DNA of 46,480 bases. Source: a candidate division WOR-3 bacterium (GTDB lineage: Bacteria > SDB-A). The notes under the pieces were generated by a model. It saw only the letters and a list, made by a program, of their open reading frames with translations. It did not search any database and had not been told where the DNA came from. The stretch covers positions 1-46,480 of the forward strand of contig JAFGSQ010000042.1 of the NCBI GenBank assembly GCA_016934535.1, written 5' to 3'. Below, one piece after another: positions 26,082-34,668 of this stretch. Each line of letters starts with the position of its first letter. Within the stretch, counting starts at the first letter, position 1. The translations under genes and the position numbers were made by a program.

Positions 26082-27085
26082 TTAAACAGATTTTATCCAT
26101 TCTCCCGTTCTGATTTTTTCGGAATCAATGAACAACGATTCGGGAAAATTACTGTCTATGAATTTTTTCAGTATACCGTATTCTCTGAAGGGTCCTCTGT
26201 CGCAATATATAATTTTTTTAGAAAATCCCATTTTCTTCAGATAATACAACTCCGAGACTATTCCGTAGCCCGGCTTTGTAATAACGCAGTCAGCTGAAAG
26301 AAGAATATCGGGAAAAGGAATTCTCGCCGTGGATACAATATAAACATTTTCAGAAATTCTCCTGTCTTCAAAGCCTGGTACAAAAACCGAAACGTCTTTC
26401 TAAAAAAATCCAAGCTTTTGATGGCGTCAAATCCGCCAAAAGTGAAAACGACTGCTTTTTGCCCCTCATTTAAACCGAGAACAGCTCTCGCTTCCCTCTC
26501 GCTGGAGAAAGACGGTTTTCTGCAGACAAGGCCGGTTTTATAAATTTTTCCAAACATTTCAAAACCGCCCGAGAATGGCAAAAGATAAGCTCCGTCAGCC
26601 AGAATGTACTGATTTTTAAAAAAATAATTCAATTTTTCAAAACGAGTGTCGTAATTCTCAAAACCTTCCATTATCCAATCCCAAGTGAAATTTCCCACTA
26701 CCCAGACGGGTATATTCAATCTCCTCGCCGTCGTCACGGGAAGGGGAGAAACATCAGAAAAAACTGCAGAAACTTTTTTTTCAGAAAGGAATTCAGCCTC
26801 TCTTTCAACAAGATCGGAGTATTTTTCTATAAAATCAGCGTTTTCATCTAAAGTCTTTCCAATATCAATCTCGAGTGCATTTTTCTGCGCCACTCCGGAG
26901 TCAATTATACAGGTTCTGTAAGATGCGGCTTTTATTCCGCCAAACCCCAGAAATTCCGCTGTTTCCGGTGAATGACCACTGACTATATGAGTTTCAAATC
27001 CGCTAAAATTTCTGATTATTTCAAAACTTCGGGTCATGTGTCCGAAACCGTGAGCCGAAATATAATAAGCGACAATTCTCTTCAT
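26082..27085 (-). pseudogene. MurG/MJ1255-like glycosyltransferase broken by a 1-nt frameshift
   Basis: Reads MKRIVAYYISAHGFGHMTRS at the N-terminus, the glycine-rich GHxxR loop of GT-B enzymes of the MurG/MJ1255 type. The frame is good for about 229 codons up to FGGFDAIKSLDFFRK. It then continues with poor sequence and stops at 26258. A second frame takes over at the same point and gives a sensible C-terminal half, KDVSVFVPGFEDRR...LLSADCVITKPGYGIVSELYYLKK, ending at 26082. Inserting one A in the AAA run (plus-strand T run 26397-26399) fuses them into about 334 aa. The CVITKPGYG segment is the usual donor-nucleotide site. So this is either a true pseudogene or a base missed in a homopolymer. 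It overlaps the upstream gene by 4 nt. Confidence 0.85.
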
Positions 27086-29130
27086 CGTGTCAAATCTACA
27101 AACAGCATTTCTATGTCCGAAAGACCTGCCGAATCCTTAGACCAAGAATTCAGAGCCGAGAAAACATCTTCGCTGAAAACTTCGAGCGAAAAAGACGAAG
27201 CCCCGCCAAGTATTTCAACCAATCTGGCTTCGCCGAGTTTTTCGTACCTTATGTTTCTCAATTCCATGATTTCAGAAGTGCATGCAAAAAGCAATTTGCC
27301 CTCTGTCCGCTTTTCTTCCGAATATTTTTCCACTCCCTTTTTGTCAATTAAATAAACTGCTCTGCAATTACCTGCGTATATTTCGGTTTTTTCGGAATCA
27401 AACATCACGACAAATGACTCGGTTACGTTCAAACCTGTCATCCCAGAAACAGCGACATTCAGGTCCGATCCGTTTTGTTTTTCATAAACGAAGTGAAAAG
27501 TCAGAAGATTGACAAGTTTCAGCCAGTCTCTTGCGTCGTTTTTCCAATCGGCGAAACCGGCAAATATCCGCCCATTTCTGTTGAGGCAAAAAACCGTGTT
27601 GTTTCCTGTGTTGTCTCCAGTAATACTTTTAATCCTGATGTTCTTGTCACTGCATTTTTTCAAACTGGCGATAACTTCTCTTTTTGAATTTTTGTACTCT
27701 TCAGACCTGACTGATTTTTCAATTCCTTCAATTCTGACAAAAGAAGCAATGAGTCCTGAAATCCTTTTTGAAAATCCGACAAGTTCTTCTGTAAAACTTT
27801 TTTCCAGAGGCCCTGCCGGTTTATTGCCTATCGCCATTGCAGCGAGGTCCCAGCCCGAGAAAAACGGCAGCATCCAAAAACCTTTTTTTCTTGATATATT
27901 GAGCATGTCTTCAACGCACACGTTCTTGAATCCGAAGCTTGTTTCCTCATCAAAGACTATCAATTTTCCTGAGCTTTCGATGAAATTCACTAATCCGTCT
28001 TTTCTGTTTCCATCAAAGCCGTCCGGATAAACTCGTTCACCACTATCGGATGCATTCACGAAGAATGATTTGTCTTTTCGAACGTATACGCTGCATTCTG
28101 AACAGTTCAATGCTTTCTTCAGGTTTTCTGACAATTTTTCAGCAAATTCATTTGTACTTTCACTGCCGTTTATGCTTCTTTCAAAATCCAGTAAATGTTT
28201 CAGTCTCTTTTTAGGATTTTTGTATAGCGCAGAGAAAAAAAGTGCGTAAAAATACCTGAAACTCCATGAAAAGATCAGAGCGCCAAGCATACCGAATATG
28301 AAAAACCTTGCCTTGCCCGTAAAAGTAAAACAAACGGGTAGAACGGCAAAAAAACAAAAAACTGCAGAAGACGACAATAAAGACAGAAGTATAACAGCTA
28401 TCTTTCTTGAAGGGGTTTCTTTCAAAACAGGAAAAAAATCCTCATACAAAAAAAGAGCCATTGGTGCAGTCGCGGCTAAAAAGGTCGCTTCGGGAAAAAG
28501 CAGCACTGAAAGAAACAGCCCGATTAAGGATAAAAACGCTCCGACAAGAAAATGCTCGCCCTTTCTTCTGATCCCGACACTTTCGCTTTTTCGAACGGAA
28601 TCTGCCGCCGAAAAAACAAGAAAAATCACTGAAACCGAAGAAAGGAATATTAATGCCGTCTTGAGAGATGAAACGGTTGTATTTTCAGCAATCCAGACTG
28701 TCAGCAAAAAAGACAAAAAAGAGAGGGGAGGAAATAAATACAGCAGTCTCAGCAATATATAACCCGATTTTCTGTAAAAAGGCTTTTCTTCCGGAAAGAC
28801 GAAAGCGAGATGGATTACCAGGGTCGGGATCAAAGACAGAGCAGCCCCTTCCAAAACAACAGTTCCGGATATCATGCCTGCGAACAGGAAAGAGAAGACA
28901 ATGCCCAAAAAACAAACGAGAAAAGAGTGTTTAGGCAAATTGATTTTCTTAAAATTTGAAAATAGAATCAGAAAAGACAGAAAAACAGAAGCCGCGTAAA
29001 CATATAACGATCCAAGCCGGAAATATCCGAAAAACAGGGAAGCGGATAATAGCAGAGTCGCGGCTAAAAGTGACGAAGCGGCCAGAACGCTGATGACACT
29101 CCTGTATTCTTTTTGTCTTGAACCTTTCAT
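27082..29130 (-). CDS. Polytopic membrane protein with GAF-like region and degenerate SpoIIE/PP2C domain
   Basis: 682 aa. Residues 15-300 contain about nine or ten hydrophobic segments. A soluble region from about 325 follows, with a GAF-like block near 330-470 (KALNCSECSVYVRKDKSFF). The last 200 residues look like a PP2C/SpoIIE phosphatase: the terminal ARLVEILGGASSFSLEVF...SDIEMLFVDL matches the usual end of that domain. However, where active members have the metal-binding GGD and D-x-SGHG motifs, this protein has GDNTGNN (about 505) and ADWKNDARDW (about 527-536). It is probably a pseudophosphatase or scaffold. GGAGG overlaps the last codons of nrdJ; the stop of nrdJ abuts its ATG. It is the penultimate gene of the nrd run. 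Confidence 0.7.
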   Translation of the reverse strand: MKGSRQKEYRSVISVLAASSLLAATLLLSASLFFGYFRLGSLYVYAASVFLSFLILFSNFKKINLPKHSFLVCFLGIVFSFLFAGMISGTVVLEGAALSLIPTLVIHLAFVFPEEKPFYRKSGYILLRLLYLFPPLSFLSFLLTVWIAENTTVSSLKTALIFLSSVSVIFLVFSAADSVRKSESVGIRRKGEHFLVGAFLSLIGLFLSVLLFPEATFLAATAPMALFLYEDFFPVLKETPSRKIAVILLSLLSSSAVFCFFAVLPVCFTFTGKARFFIFGMLGALIFSWSFRYFYALFFSALYKNPKKRLKHLLDFERSINGSESTNEFAEKLSENLKKALNCSECSVYVRKDKSFFVNASDSGERVYPDGFDGNRKDGLVNFIESSGKLIVFDEETSFGFKNVCVEDMLNISRKKGFWMLPFFSGWDLAAMAIGNKPAGPLEKSFTEELVGFSKRISGLIASFVRIEGIEKSVRSEEYKNSKREVIASLKKCSDKNIRIKSITGDNTGNNTVFCLNRNGRIFAGFADWKNDARDWLKLVNLLTFHFVYEKQNGSDLNVAVSGMTGLNVTESFVVMFDSEKTEIYAGNCRAVYLIDKKGVEKYSEEKRTEGKLLFACTSEIMELRNIRYEKLGEARLVEILGGASSFSLEVFSEDVFSALNSWSKDSAGLSDIEMLFVDLTR

Positions 29131-31206
29131 TTATCCTCCGCACTCCTCGCATCCGCCGGCGTATTCCGAATCGACTGTTTTGAGTCTGCATGATTTGTCT
29201 TTAGGCTTCATGAGAACCTGATTGTTTTTACTGCCGTCTCTGTATATTGTTATTCCTTTGCAACCAAATTCGTAAGCGTTCAGGTAAACTTCCTCCACTT
29301 GTTTATGTGTCGCGGTGCTCGGAAAATTAACCGTTTTACTGACGGCATTGTCCGTATATTTCTGAAATGCTGCCTGTATTCTGACGTGCCAAATGGGTTC
29401 AATATCATGCGCCGTTTTAAAAACATTTTTTAATTTTTCGGGGATATTTTTCATTTCTTTAAGCTTTATCCCTTCTCCAATAGCTGATATGACAGCCCTT
29501 TTGTCAATTCCTTCTCTGTCAAGCGCGTCGTTGAGCAATCCATTTACTTCCAAAAAATGCGTTCCGTCCAAAACGTTTCTTATAAAAACGAGATCAAAAC
29601 ACGGTTCGATGCCGCTCGCAGTTGCGGCAATTATGCTTATTGATCCTGTGGGGGCTATCGTCGTCAATGTGGCGTTTCGTCTCGGTTTTTCATTTCTTTC
29701 AGCCATTACACTTAGGCTGTAATTGGGAAAAGTTCCTTTTTCTGCTGCAATATCCTTAGAAGCCAGGTCCGCTTCAGTTTGGATGAATTTCATGACTTCT
29801 TCCGCTTTTTTCTCTGCGGCCAAAGAGTCGTACGGTACTCCGAGCAAAATCAGAAAATCGGCAAAACCCATCACACCAAGACCGATTTTTCTGTTTTTTT
29901 TGACAGTTTCTTCTATCAGAGGCAGAGGATATCGGGACACGTCTATAACGTTGTCAAGAAACCTCACGGACGTTGCGACAGTTTCTTTTAATGAATCCCA
30001 GTCCACCTGATTGTTTTTTACGAATTTAGAAAGGTTAATGGAACCGAGATTGCATGCCTCGTTGGGAAGAAGCGGTTGTTCTCCGCATGGATTTGTCGCT
30101 TCGATCAAACCAAGATTTTTCATTGTATGAAGTGAATTAATCCTGTCTATGAAAATGACTCCGGGATCTCCGCTTTCCCAGGCTTTTGAAACGATAAGCT
30201 GAAAAATCTCATTGGCATCCGCTTTAGCCGTCTCTCTGCCATTTTTGGGATTTATCTGAGAATAACTTTTTTTCTGGCGCACTGCTTTGAGGAAATTGTC
30301 TGTCAACGCAACTGAAATGTTGAAGTTTGTAAATTGACCTTCGCTTACTTTTGATGTGATGAACGAAGCTATATCTGGATGGTCAACTTTGAGAACACCC
30401 ATGTTCGCTCCCCTTCTTTTTCCTCCCTGTTTTATAACTTCAGTAGCGATGTCGAAAACCCTCATGAAGGAAACGGGACCGGAAGCTATACCGCCAGTAG
30501 ACCTGACTTCATCGTTTGCGGGTCTGAGCCTCGAAAACGAAAAACCGGTTCCGCCGCCTGTCTTGTGTATCAAGGCGGCATATTTTACTGCATCAAAAAT
30601 ACCTTCTATGGAATCTTCTACCGGTATGACGAAACAAGCCGCAAGCTGAGGGAAATCTGTTCCGGCATTCATCAATGTCGGCGAATTCGGAAGAAAAAAG
30701 CCTTCGTTCATATTTCTAAAAAATTCTTCTTTCCAGTAATCAGCCTTTTTATCAGAAAAAAATTTTTCGGCAGAAGAGACACATTCCGAAACTCTTTCGA
30801 ACATCTCTTTTGGAGATTCAATGACGTTCCCCTCTATATCCTTCAGCAAATAACGCGATCTGAGAACTTCCAACGCATTTAGAGGAAGTTTGGCCTCGTC
30901 TTTTTCTACACCGAAAATCACCTTTTTAGCCGTTCTCAGTGCAGCGTGCTCCTGTCTGTAGAGAATGTACGCTTTAGCGACTTCGAAATAATCCTGTTTC
31001 ATCAGTTCGTTTTCGACAATGTCCTGAACTTTTTCTATGTCAATTTCTGTTTCTTCTCTTTTTTCGATTTCCTTAATGACATTATCCGTGACAATTTTGA
31101 CCGGAACAGGATCCAATCCCTTGGCTGAAAAGGCTTTGGAAACCGCTTTTTCAATTTTAGATTTATCGAAATCGACTATTTGTCCGGATCTTTTTTTTAC
31201 TTTCAT
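29131..31206 (-). CDS. nrdJ: Adenosylcobalamin-dependent (class II) ribonucleotide reductase
   Basis: 691 aa. It begins with an ATP-cone domain (VKKRSGQIVDFDKSKIEKAV) and then the reductase barrel: NSPTLMNAG, CFVIPVEDSIEGIFDAVKYAALIHKTGGGTG, the catalytic loop NPCGEQPLLPNEACNLGS with active-site Cys and Glu, RKIGLGVMGFADFL and APTGSISIIAATASGIEP. The protein ends in a cysteine pair (CEECGG) that can carry reducing equivalents. No class I NrdB is nearby and the TGGGTGFSFSRLRP pattern is that of B12-type enzymes. It converts ribonucleotides to deoxyribonucleotides with or without oxygen. It overlaps nrdG by 4 nt (ATGA) and has GAGG upstream. Confidence 0.92.
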   Translation of the reverse strand: MKVKKRSGQIVDFDKSKIEKAVSKAFSAKGLDPVPVKIVTDNVIKEIEKREETEIDIEKVQDIVENELMKQDYFEVAKAYILYRQEHAALRTAKKVIFGVEKDEAKLPLNALEVLRSRYLLKDIEGNVIESPKEMFERVSECVSSAEKFFSDKKADYWKEEFFRNMNEGFFLPNSPTLMNAGTDFPQLAACFVIPVEDSIEGIFDAVKYAALIHKTGGGTGFSFSRLRPANDEVRSTGGIASGPVSFMRVFDIATEVIKQGGKRRGANMGVLKVDHPDIASFITSKVSEGQFTNFNISVALTDNFLKAVRQKKSYSQINPKNGRETAKADANEIFQLIVSKAWESGDPGVIFIDRINSLHTMKNLGLIEATNPCGEQPLLPNEACNLGSINLSKFVKNNQVDWDSLKETVATSVRFLDNVIDVSRYPLPLIEETVKKNRKIGLGVMGFADFLILLGVPYDSLAAEKKAEEVMKFIQTEADLASKDIAAEKGTFPNYSLSVMAERNEKPRRNATLTTIAPTGSISIIAATASGIEPCFDLVFIRNVLDGTHFLEVNGLLNDALDREGIDKRAVISAIGEGIKLKEMKNIPEKLKNVFKTAHDIEPIWHVRIQAAFQKYTDNAVSKTVNFPSTATHKQVEEVYLNAYEFGCKGITIYRDGSKNNQVLMKPKDKSCRLKTVDSEYAGGCEECGG

Positions 31207-31898
31207 ATAAATCCTCTCGAATTGACTCGCGCAAACCGCGACCTTGCAATTTTTATCATTTTTTCGACGATTTCATAATCGTGGGGTTTCAAGTTTTTAA
31301 ATTCGGGATCGAGTGTCTTGTCAGGGACAAATTGCTGCAAAACCAAATCCCTGTCGCCGCCGAGGATTGAACTGATTTTGTTCATGTCTTCTTCCTCGAC
31401 CAGACCCGGCACTACAGTTGTTCTCAATTCATAACAGATACCGGCGGCGTCGAGAGTCTTAACTATTTCTAATATGCCGTCGAAATTGAAGCCGGCATTA
31501 ACTGCCTTAAAATATTTTTCGGGCGAGCTTTTTACGTCAATAGACACAAAATCAACGCACTTCATCTCAGCTATTCCGGCAATCATACCTGGATTTGAAC
31601 CATTGGTGTCCAGTTTGACAGCGAAATGATTTCGTTTGAGAAGCACCATGAAATCAATTAAATCATCATGAATTGTCGGTTCACCGCCGGAGACGACAAC
31701 CGAATCTATTAGTTTTTTTCTTTTTTTGAGTGTCTCTATGATTTCATCGACCGTCTCGACGCCTTCTTTTTTTATAGCGACAAGCTCAGAATTGTGACAA
31801 AAAGGGCACCTGCAGTTGCAGCCCTGCGTGAATAAGACCGAACTTATCCTGCCGGGATAATCAATGGAAGAAAACGGAAGAAAACCTCCTATTATCAT
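31203..31898 (-). CDS. nrdG: Anaerobic ribonucleotide reductase activating protein (radical SAM)
   Basis: 231 aa. The radical-SAM cluster motif is at C27-x3-C31-x2-C34 (QGCNCRCPFCHN), with an extra C29; the GGEP SAM-binding segment follows (VVSGGEPTIHD). The N-terminus GGFLPFSSIDYPGRISSVLF is typical of the NrdG/PflA-like activases that sit beside NrdD. It should install the glycyl radical on the upstream-encoded NrdD. Its ATG at 31898 is 18 nt after nrdD and has only a weak ribosome site, so coupling is likely. Confidence 0.92.
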   Translation of the reverse strand: MIIGGFLPFSSIDYPGRISSVLFTQGCNCRCPFCHNSELVAIKKEGVETVDEIIETLKKRKKLIDSVVVSGGEPTIHDDLIDFMVLLKRNHFAVKLDTNGSNPGMIAGIAEMKCVDFVSIDVKSSPEKYFKAVNAGFNFDGILEIVKTLDAAGICYELRTTVVPGLVEEEDMNKISSILGGDRDLVLQQFVPDKTLDPEFKNLKPHDYEIVEKMIKIARSRFARVNSRGFI

Positions 31899-31916
31899 CT
31901 GCGAGCTTCAATTTAA

Positions 31917-34052
31917 TCAGACGACTGCGGCCGCAAACTTCACTGCTTCTCTCTGGAAAATCTGATCGTTTTGGCGATGAGTATCTTTTTGAATAATGTA
32001 GGTTTTTCTCTGAGCAAATTCTTCTTTCTTGCCTTTGTTCCAGTTTTTGACAGGCCTGTAATATCCCACCACTCTGCTGTATATTTCAGTCTCTCTGCCG
32101 CATTTAGGACAGGTTGCAACGCTTCCTTTGATATATCCATCGTCGGGACACACCGAAAAAGTCGGGGAAATCGTGAAATACGGAAGGGTGTATCCGTACG
32201 CGACTCTTTTGACAACATTTTTTATGCAAGTGCTCTCTGCGCTTTCGCCTAGGAATATGTGAAGTACGGTTCCTCCCGTGTACTTTGCCTGTAACTCTTC
32301 CTGATGCTCGAGGACTTTGAATACGTCGTCCGAGTAACCGACGGGAAGAAGGCTGGAGTTTGTGTAATACGGATTGTTTTCTCCGCAGGCTATTATGTTT
32401 CTGAACAGCTTTTTGTCCATTTTTGAGAGCCTGTACGAAGCGCCTTCCGCTGGAGTGGCTTCCAGGTTGTAAAGGTGTCCGGTTTCCTGCTGATATTTTA
32501 TTAGTTTTTCTCTCATGAAATCAAGCGTCTTCTTGGCAAACGCTTTTCCTTTAGGTGTCGAAATATCTTCGTCAGGACCGAAAAAGTTTATTACGGATTC
32601 GTTTACTCCGACCAGGCCGATTGTTGAGAAATGATTTGCCAGAGATCCAAGATATATCTTACTGTAAGGAAACAATCCCATATCCATGTTTTTCTGAACA
32701 ATTTTCCTCTTAATTTCCAAGCTGTCTCTTGCAATGTCCATTACTGCCGAAAGCCTTCTGAAAAATTCGTTTTCGTCTGAAGAGAGATATCCGATTCTCG
32801 GCATGTTTATGGTGACGACTCCTATGGATCCAGTCTGCTCACCGCTTCCGAAAAGACCTCCTGTTTTATTTTTCAGTTCTCTGATGTCGAGCTGAAGACG
32901 GCAGCACATCGATCTGACGTCGGAGGGTTTCAGAGAACTGTTAACAAAATTCTGAAAATAAGGAATGCCGTACTTCGCGGTCAGTTCAAAAAGAAGCTCC
33001 ACGTTTTCGCCTTCCCAGTTGAAATCTTTTGTTATGTTGTAAGTAGGTATTGGAAATGTAAAAATTCTTCCCGTCGAGTCTCCTTCCATCATGACTTCAA
33101 TGAAGGCTTTGTTTATCATGTCCATTTCTTTCTGAAAATCGCCGTAGACGAAATCTGTAAATTCAGTCCCTATTTGAACCGGTTGATTTTTCAGATCGGG
33201 AGGAACCACCCAGTCAAAAGTCAGATTAGTGAAAGGAGTCTGTCCTCCCCATCTTGAAGCGACATTGAGGTTGAAGACAAAAGACTGAATTGCCTGTTTG
33301 ACCTGTCTGTAATCGAGATTGTCTATACGCACATAGGGGGCGAGATAGGTGTCGAAAGAATTAAAAGCCTGCGCTCCCGCCCATTCATTTTGAGCCGTAC
33401 CCAAAAAATTGACTATCTGGCCAAGCGCAGAGAGCAGATGCTTAGGAGGTTCTGCAGAAACTTTGGCGGGAACTCCTCCGAATCCGTTTGTCAAAAGGCT
33501 CCTTATAGACCATCCGGCACAGTAGCCGGCTATACCCATAGAAAGATCATGAATGTGTAAGTCGCCGTGTCGGTGGGCGTAAGCTATCTCAGGGGGATAG
33601 ATTTTGTTCAATGAATAATTGGCAACGACACTTCCGGCTGCGTGCAAAAGAAGGCCGGAGAAAGAATAATCAGAGTTTGAATTTTCCTTGACTCTCCAGT
33701 CGCTTTGCAAAACATAACTGTCCAAAGTTTCAACCACGTCCAGAAGGGATTTTCTCACGTCTCTTATACTTTTATGCTGTTCTCTGTACAGAATGTATGC
33801 TTTTGCCGCATCGTATTCATTGTGCTCGAAAAGCTTTCTTTCTACTATGTCTTGAGTTTCTTCGACTTCAGGATAGTACAGGTTTTCAGATGTTCGCAGG
33901 ATTTCAAATGTCTCGAAGGCGATTTTCCGGACTTTTTCTTCGTTTTGGGTTCCAACCGCATCGAGAGCTTTTCTAACCGCATCTTCGATTCTCTGGATGT
34001 CGAACGGTACTATTCTGCCGTCTCTTTTTTTCATACAGCTCATTTCTCTCAT
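31917..34052 (-). CDS. nrdD: Anaerobic (class III) ribonucleoside-triphosphate reductase
   Basis: 711 aa. An N-terminal ATP-cone (MKKRDGRIVPFDIQRIEDAV) is followed by the glycyl-radical barrel with SMCCRLQLDIREL. The C-terminal zinc ribbon (CPDDG...CPKCG) and the radical loop RVVGYYRPVKNWN place the radical on G663. A tail of 48 residues follows that glycine. The enzyme reduces NTPs to dNTPs anaerobically. The ATG at 34052 directly abuts the nrdR stop and has GGAGGT within the end of nrdR; internal Met codons 4 and 7 are weaker alternatives. Confidence 0.95.
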   Translation of the reverse strand: MREMSCMKKRDGRIVPFDIQRIEDAVRKALDAVGTQNEEKVRKIAFETFEILRTSENLYYPEVEETQDIVERKLFEHNEYDAAKAYILYREQHKSIRDVRKSLLDVVETLDSYVLQSDWRVKENSNSDYSFSGLLLHAAGSVVANYSLNKIYPPEIAYAHRHGDLHIHDLSMGIAGYCAGWSIRSLLTNGFGGVPAKVSAEPPKHLLSALGQIVNFLGTAQNEWAGAQAFNSFDTYLAPYVRIDNLDYRQVKQAIQSFVFNLNVASRWGGQTPFTNLTFDWVVPPDLKNQPVQIGTEFTDFVYGDFQKEMDMINKAFIEVMMEGDSTGRIFTFPIPTYNITKDFNWEGENVELLFELTAKYGIPYFQNFVNSSLKPSDVRSMCCRLQLDIRELKNKTGGLFGSGEQTGSIGVVTINMPRIGYLSSDENEFFRRLSAVMDIARDSLEIKRKIVQKNMDMGLFPYSKIYLGSLANHFSTIGLVGVNESVINFFGPDEDISTPKGKAFAKKTLDFMREKLIKYQQETGHLYNLEATPAEGASYRLSKMDKKLFRNIIACGENNPYYTNSSLLPVGYSDDVFKVLEHQEELQAKYTGGTVLHIFLGESAESTCIKNVVKRVAYGYTLPYFTISPTFSVCPDDGYIKGSVATCPKCGRETEIYSRVVGYYRPVKNWNKGKKEEFAQRKTYIIQKDTHRQNDQIFQREAVKFAAAVV

Positions 34053-34517
34053 CTACTTCTTACCTCCGTCGTCGAACATCTTTTTGAGCTCTTTCAGGAA
34101 CTCTTCTTTATCTTTGAATTGTCTGTACACTGATGCAAATCTGACGTAGGAAACTTCATCGAGGTTTTTCAGAGCTCTGATGACTTTTTCTCCGATTTCT
34201 TTCGAGGGTACCTCGACTTTGGAAAGTGTGTACACGTCAGTCTCAATGTCGTCGACAATTTTTTCTATCTGCTCTCTCGATATCGGTCTCTTTTTACAAG
34301 CCAGTTCAATCCCTTCAAGGAGCTTTTCTCTGCTGAACGGTTCCCTTCTGTCGTCTTTTTTTACTATCATGAGTGGAACTTTCTCAACGTATTCATAGGT
34401 GGTAAATCTTTTAGAACAAATCGTGCATTCCCGTCTTCTCCGCACGGAGTGTCCTTCTTTGCTGGGCCTCGAATCGACAACTTTATTGTCTTCACTACCA
34501 CAAAACGGACACCTCAT
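34053..34517 (-). CDS. nrdR: Transcriptional repressor NrdR
   Basis: 154 aa, exactly the family size. Zinc-ribbon cysteines C3, C6, C31 and C34 (MRCPFCGSED...CTICSKRF) and the ATP-cone (VKKDDRREPFSREKLLEGI) are both complete. NrdR binds ATP/dATP and represses ribonucleotide reductase genes. AGGAGG precedes the ATG at 34517. It heads the run nrdR-nrdD-nrdG-nrdJ, so it probably regulates its own transcript; a candidate NrdR box overlaps the promoter. Confidence 0.96.
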   Translation of the reverse strand: MRCPFCGSEDNKVVDSRPSKEGHSVRRRRECTICSKRFTTYEYVEKVPLMIVKKDDRREPFSREKLLEGIELACKKRPISREQIEKIVDDIETDVYTLSKVEVPSKEIGEKVIRALKNLDEVSYVRFASVYRQFKDKEEFLKELKKMFDDGGKK

Positions 34518-34541
34518 ATTGCCTCCTGTGAATTGATCCAG

Positions 34542-34557
34542 AAGCTATATTTTGTGG
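34542..34557 (-). promoter_or_regulatory. Candidate single NrdR box
   Basis: The 16-mer CCACAAAATATAGCTT matches the NrdR-box consensus (ACACWATATATWGTGT) at 12 of 16 positions and covers the -10 region. Most known operators are paired about three helical turns centre to centre, and I do not see a convincing second box, so this is only a candidate. Confidence 0.35.
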
Positions 34558-34577
34558 TATCAAATAGATTTTGTCAA
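34549..34577 (-). promoter_or_regulatory. nrdR: Promoter of the nrdR-nrdD-nrdG-nrdJ run
   Basis: Minus strand: -35 TTGACA (34577-34572), 17-nt spacer, -10 CAAAAT (34554-34549, 4 of 6). Leader about 25 nt with an AGGAGG ribosome site before nrdR. Confidence 0.5.
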
Positions 34578-34668
34578 GGGATTGTATAAAATATTTCTAT
34601 TTTTTTTCTTAGGCTATAAAGCCCGCTGTTGCGATTTTTAGAAAAATACATTAAAGCTTTACTTTAAT

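Noticed and set aside
26402-26409. Programmed -1 frameshifting on the seven-T run in the glycosyltransferase gene
   Set aside because: Slipping back by one base on the T run brings a TAG stop in frame at once, so it cannot join the two halves; an indel in the neighbouring AAA run explains the data better.
34605-34660. Terminator after buk (GGCTTTATAGCC and ATTAAAG/CTTTAAT hairpins)
   Set aside because: Stems are only 4 and 7 bp, AT-rich, and not followed by a clean U-run in the right direction.
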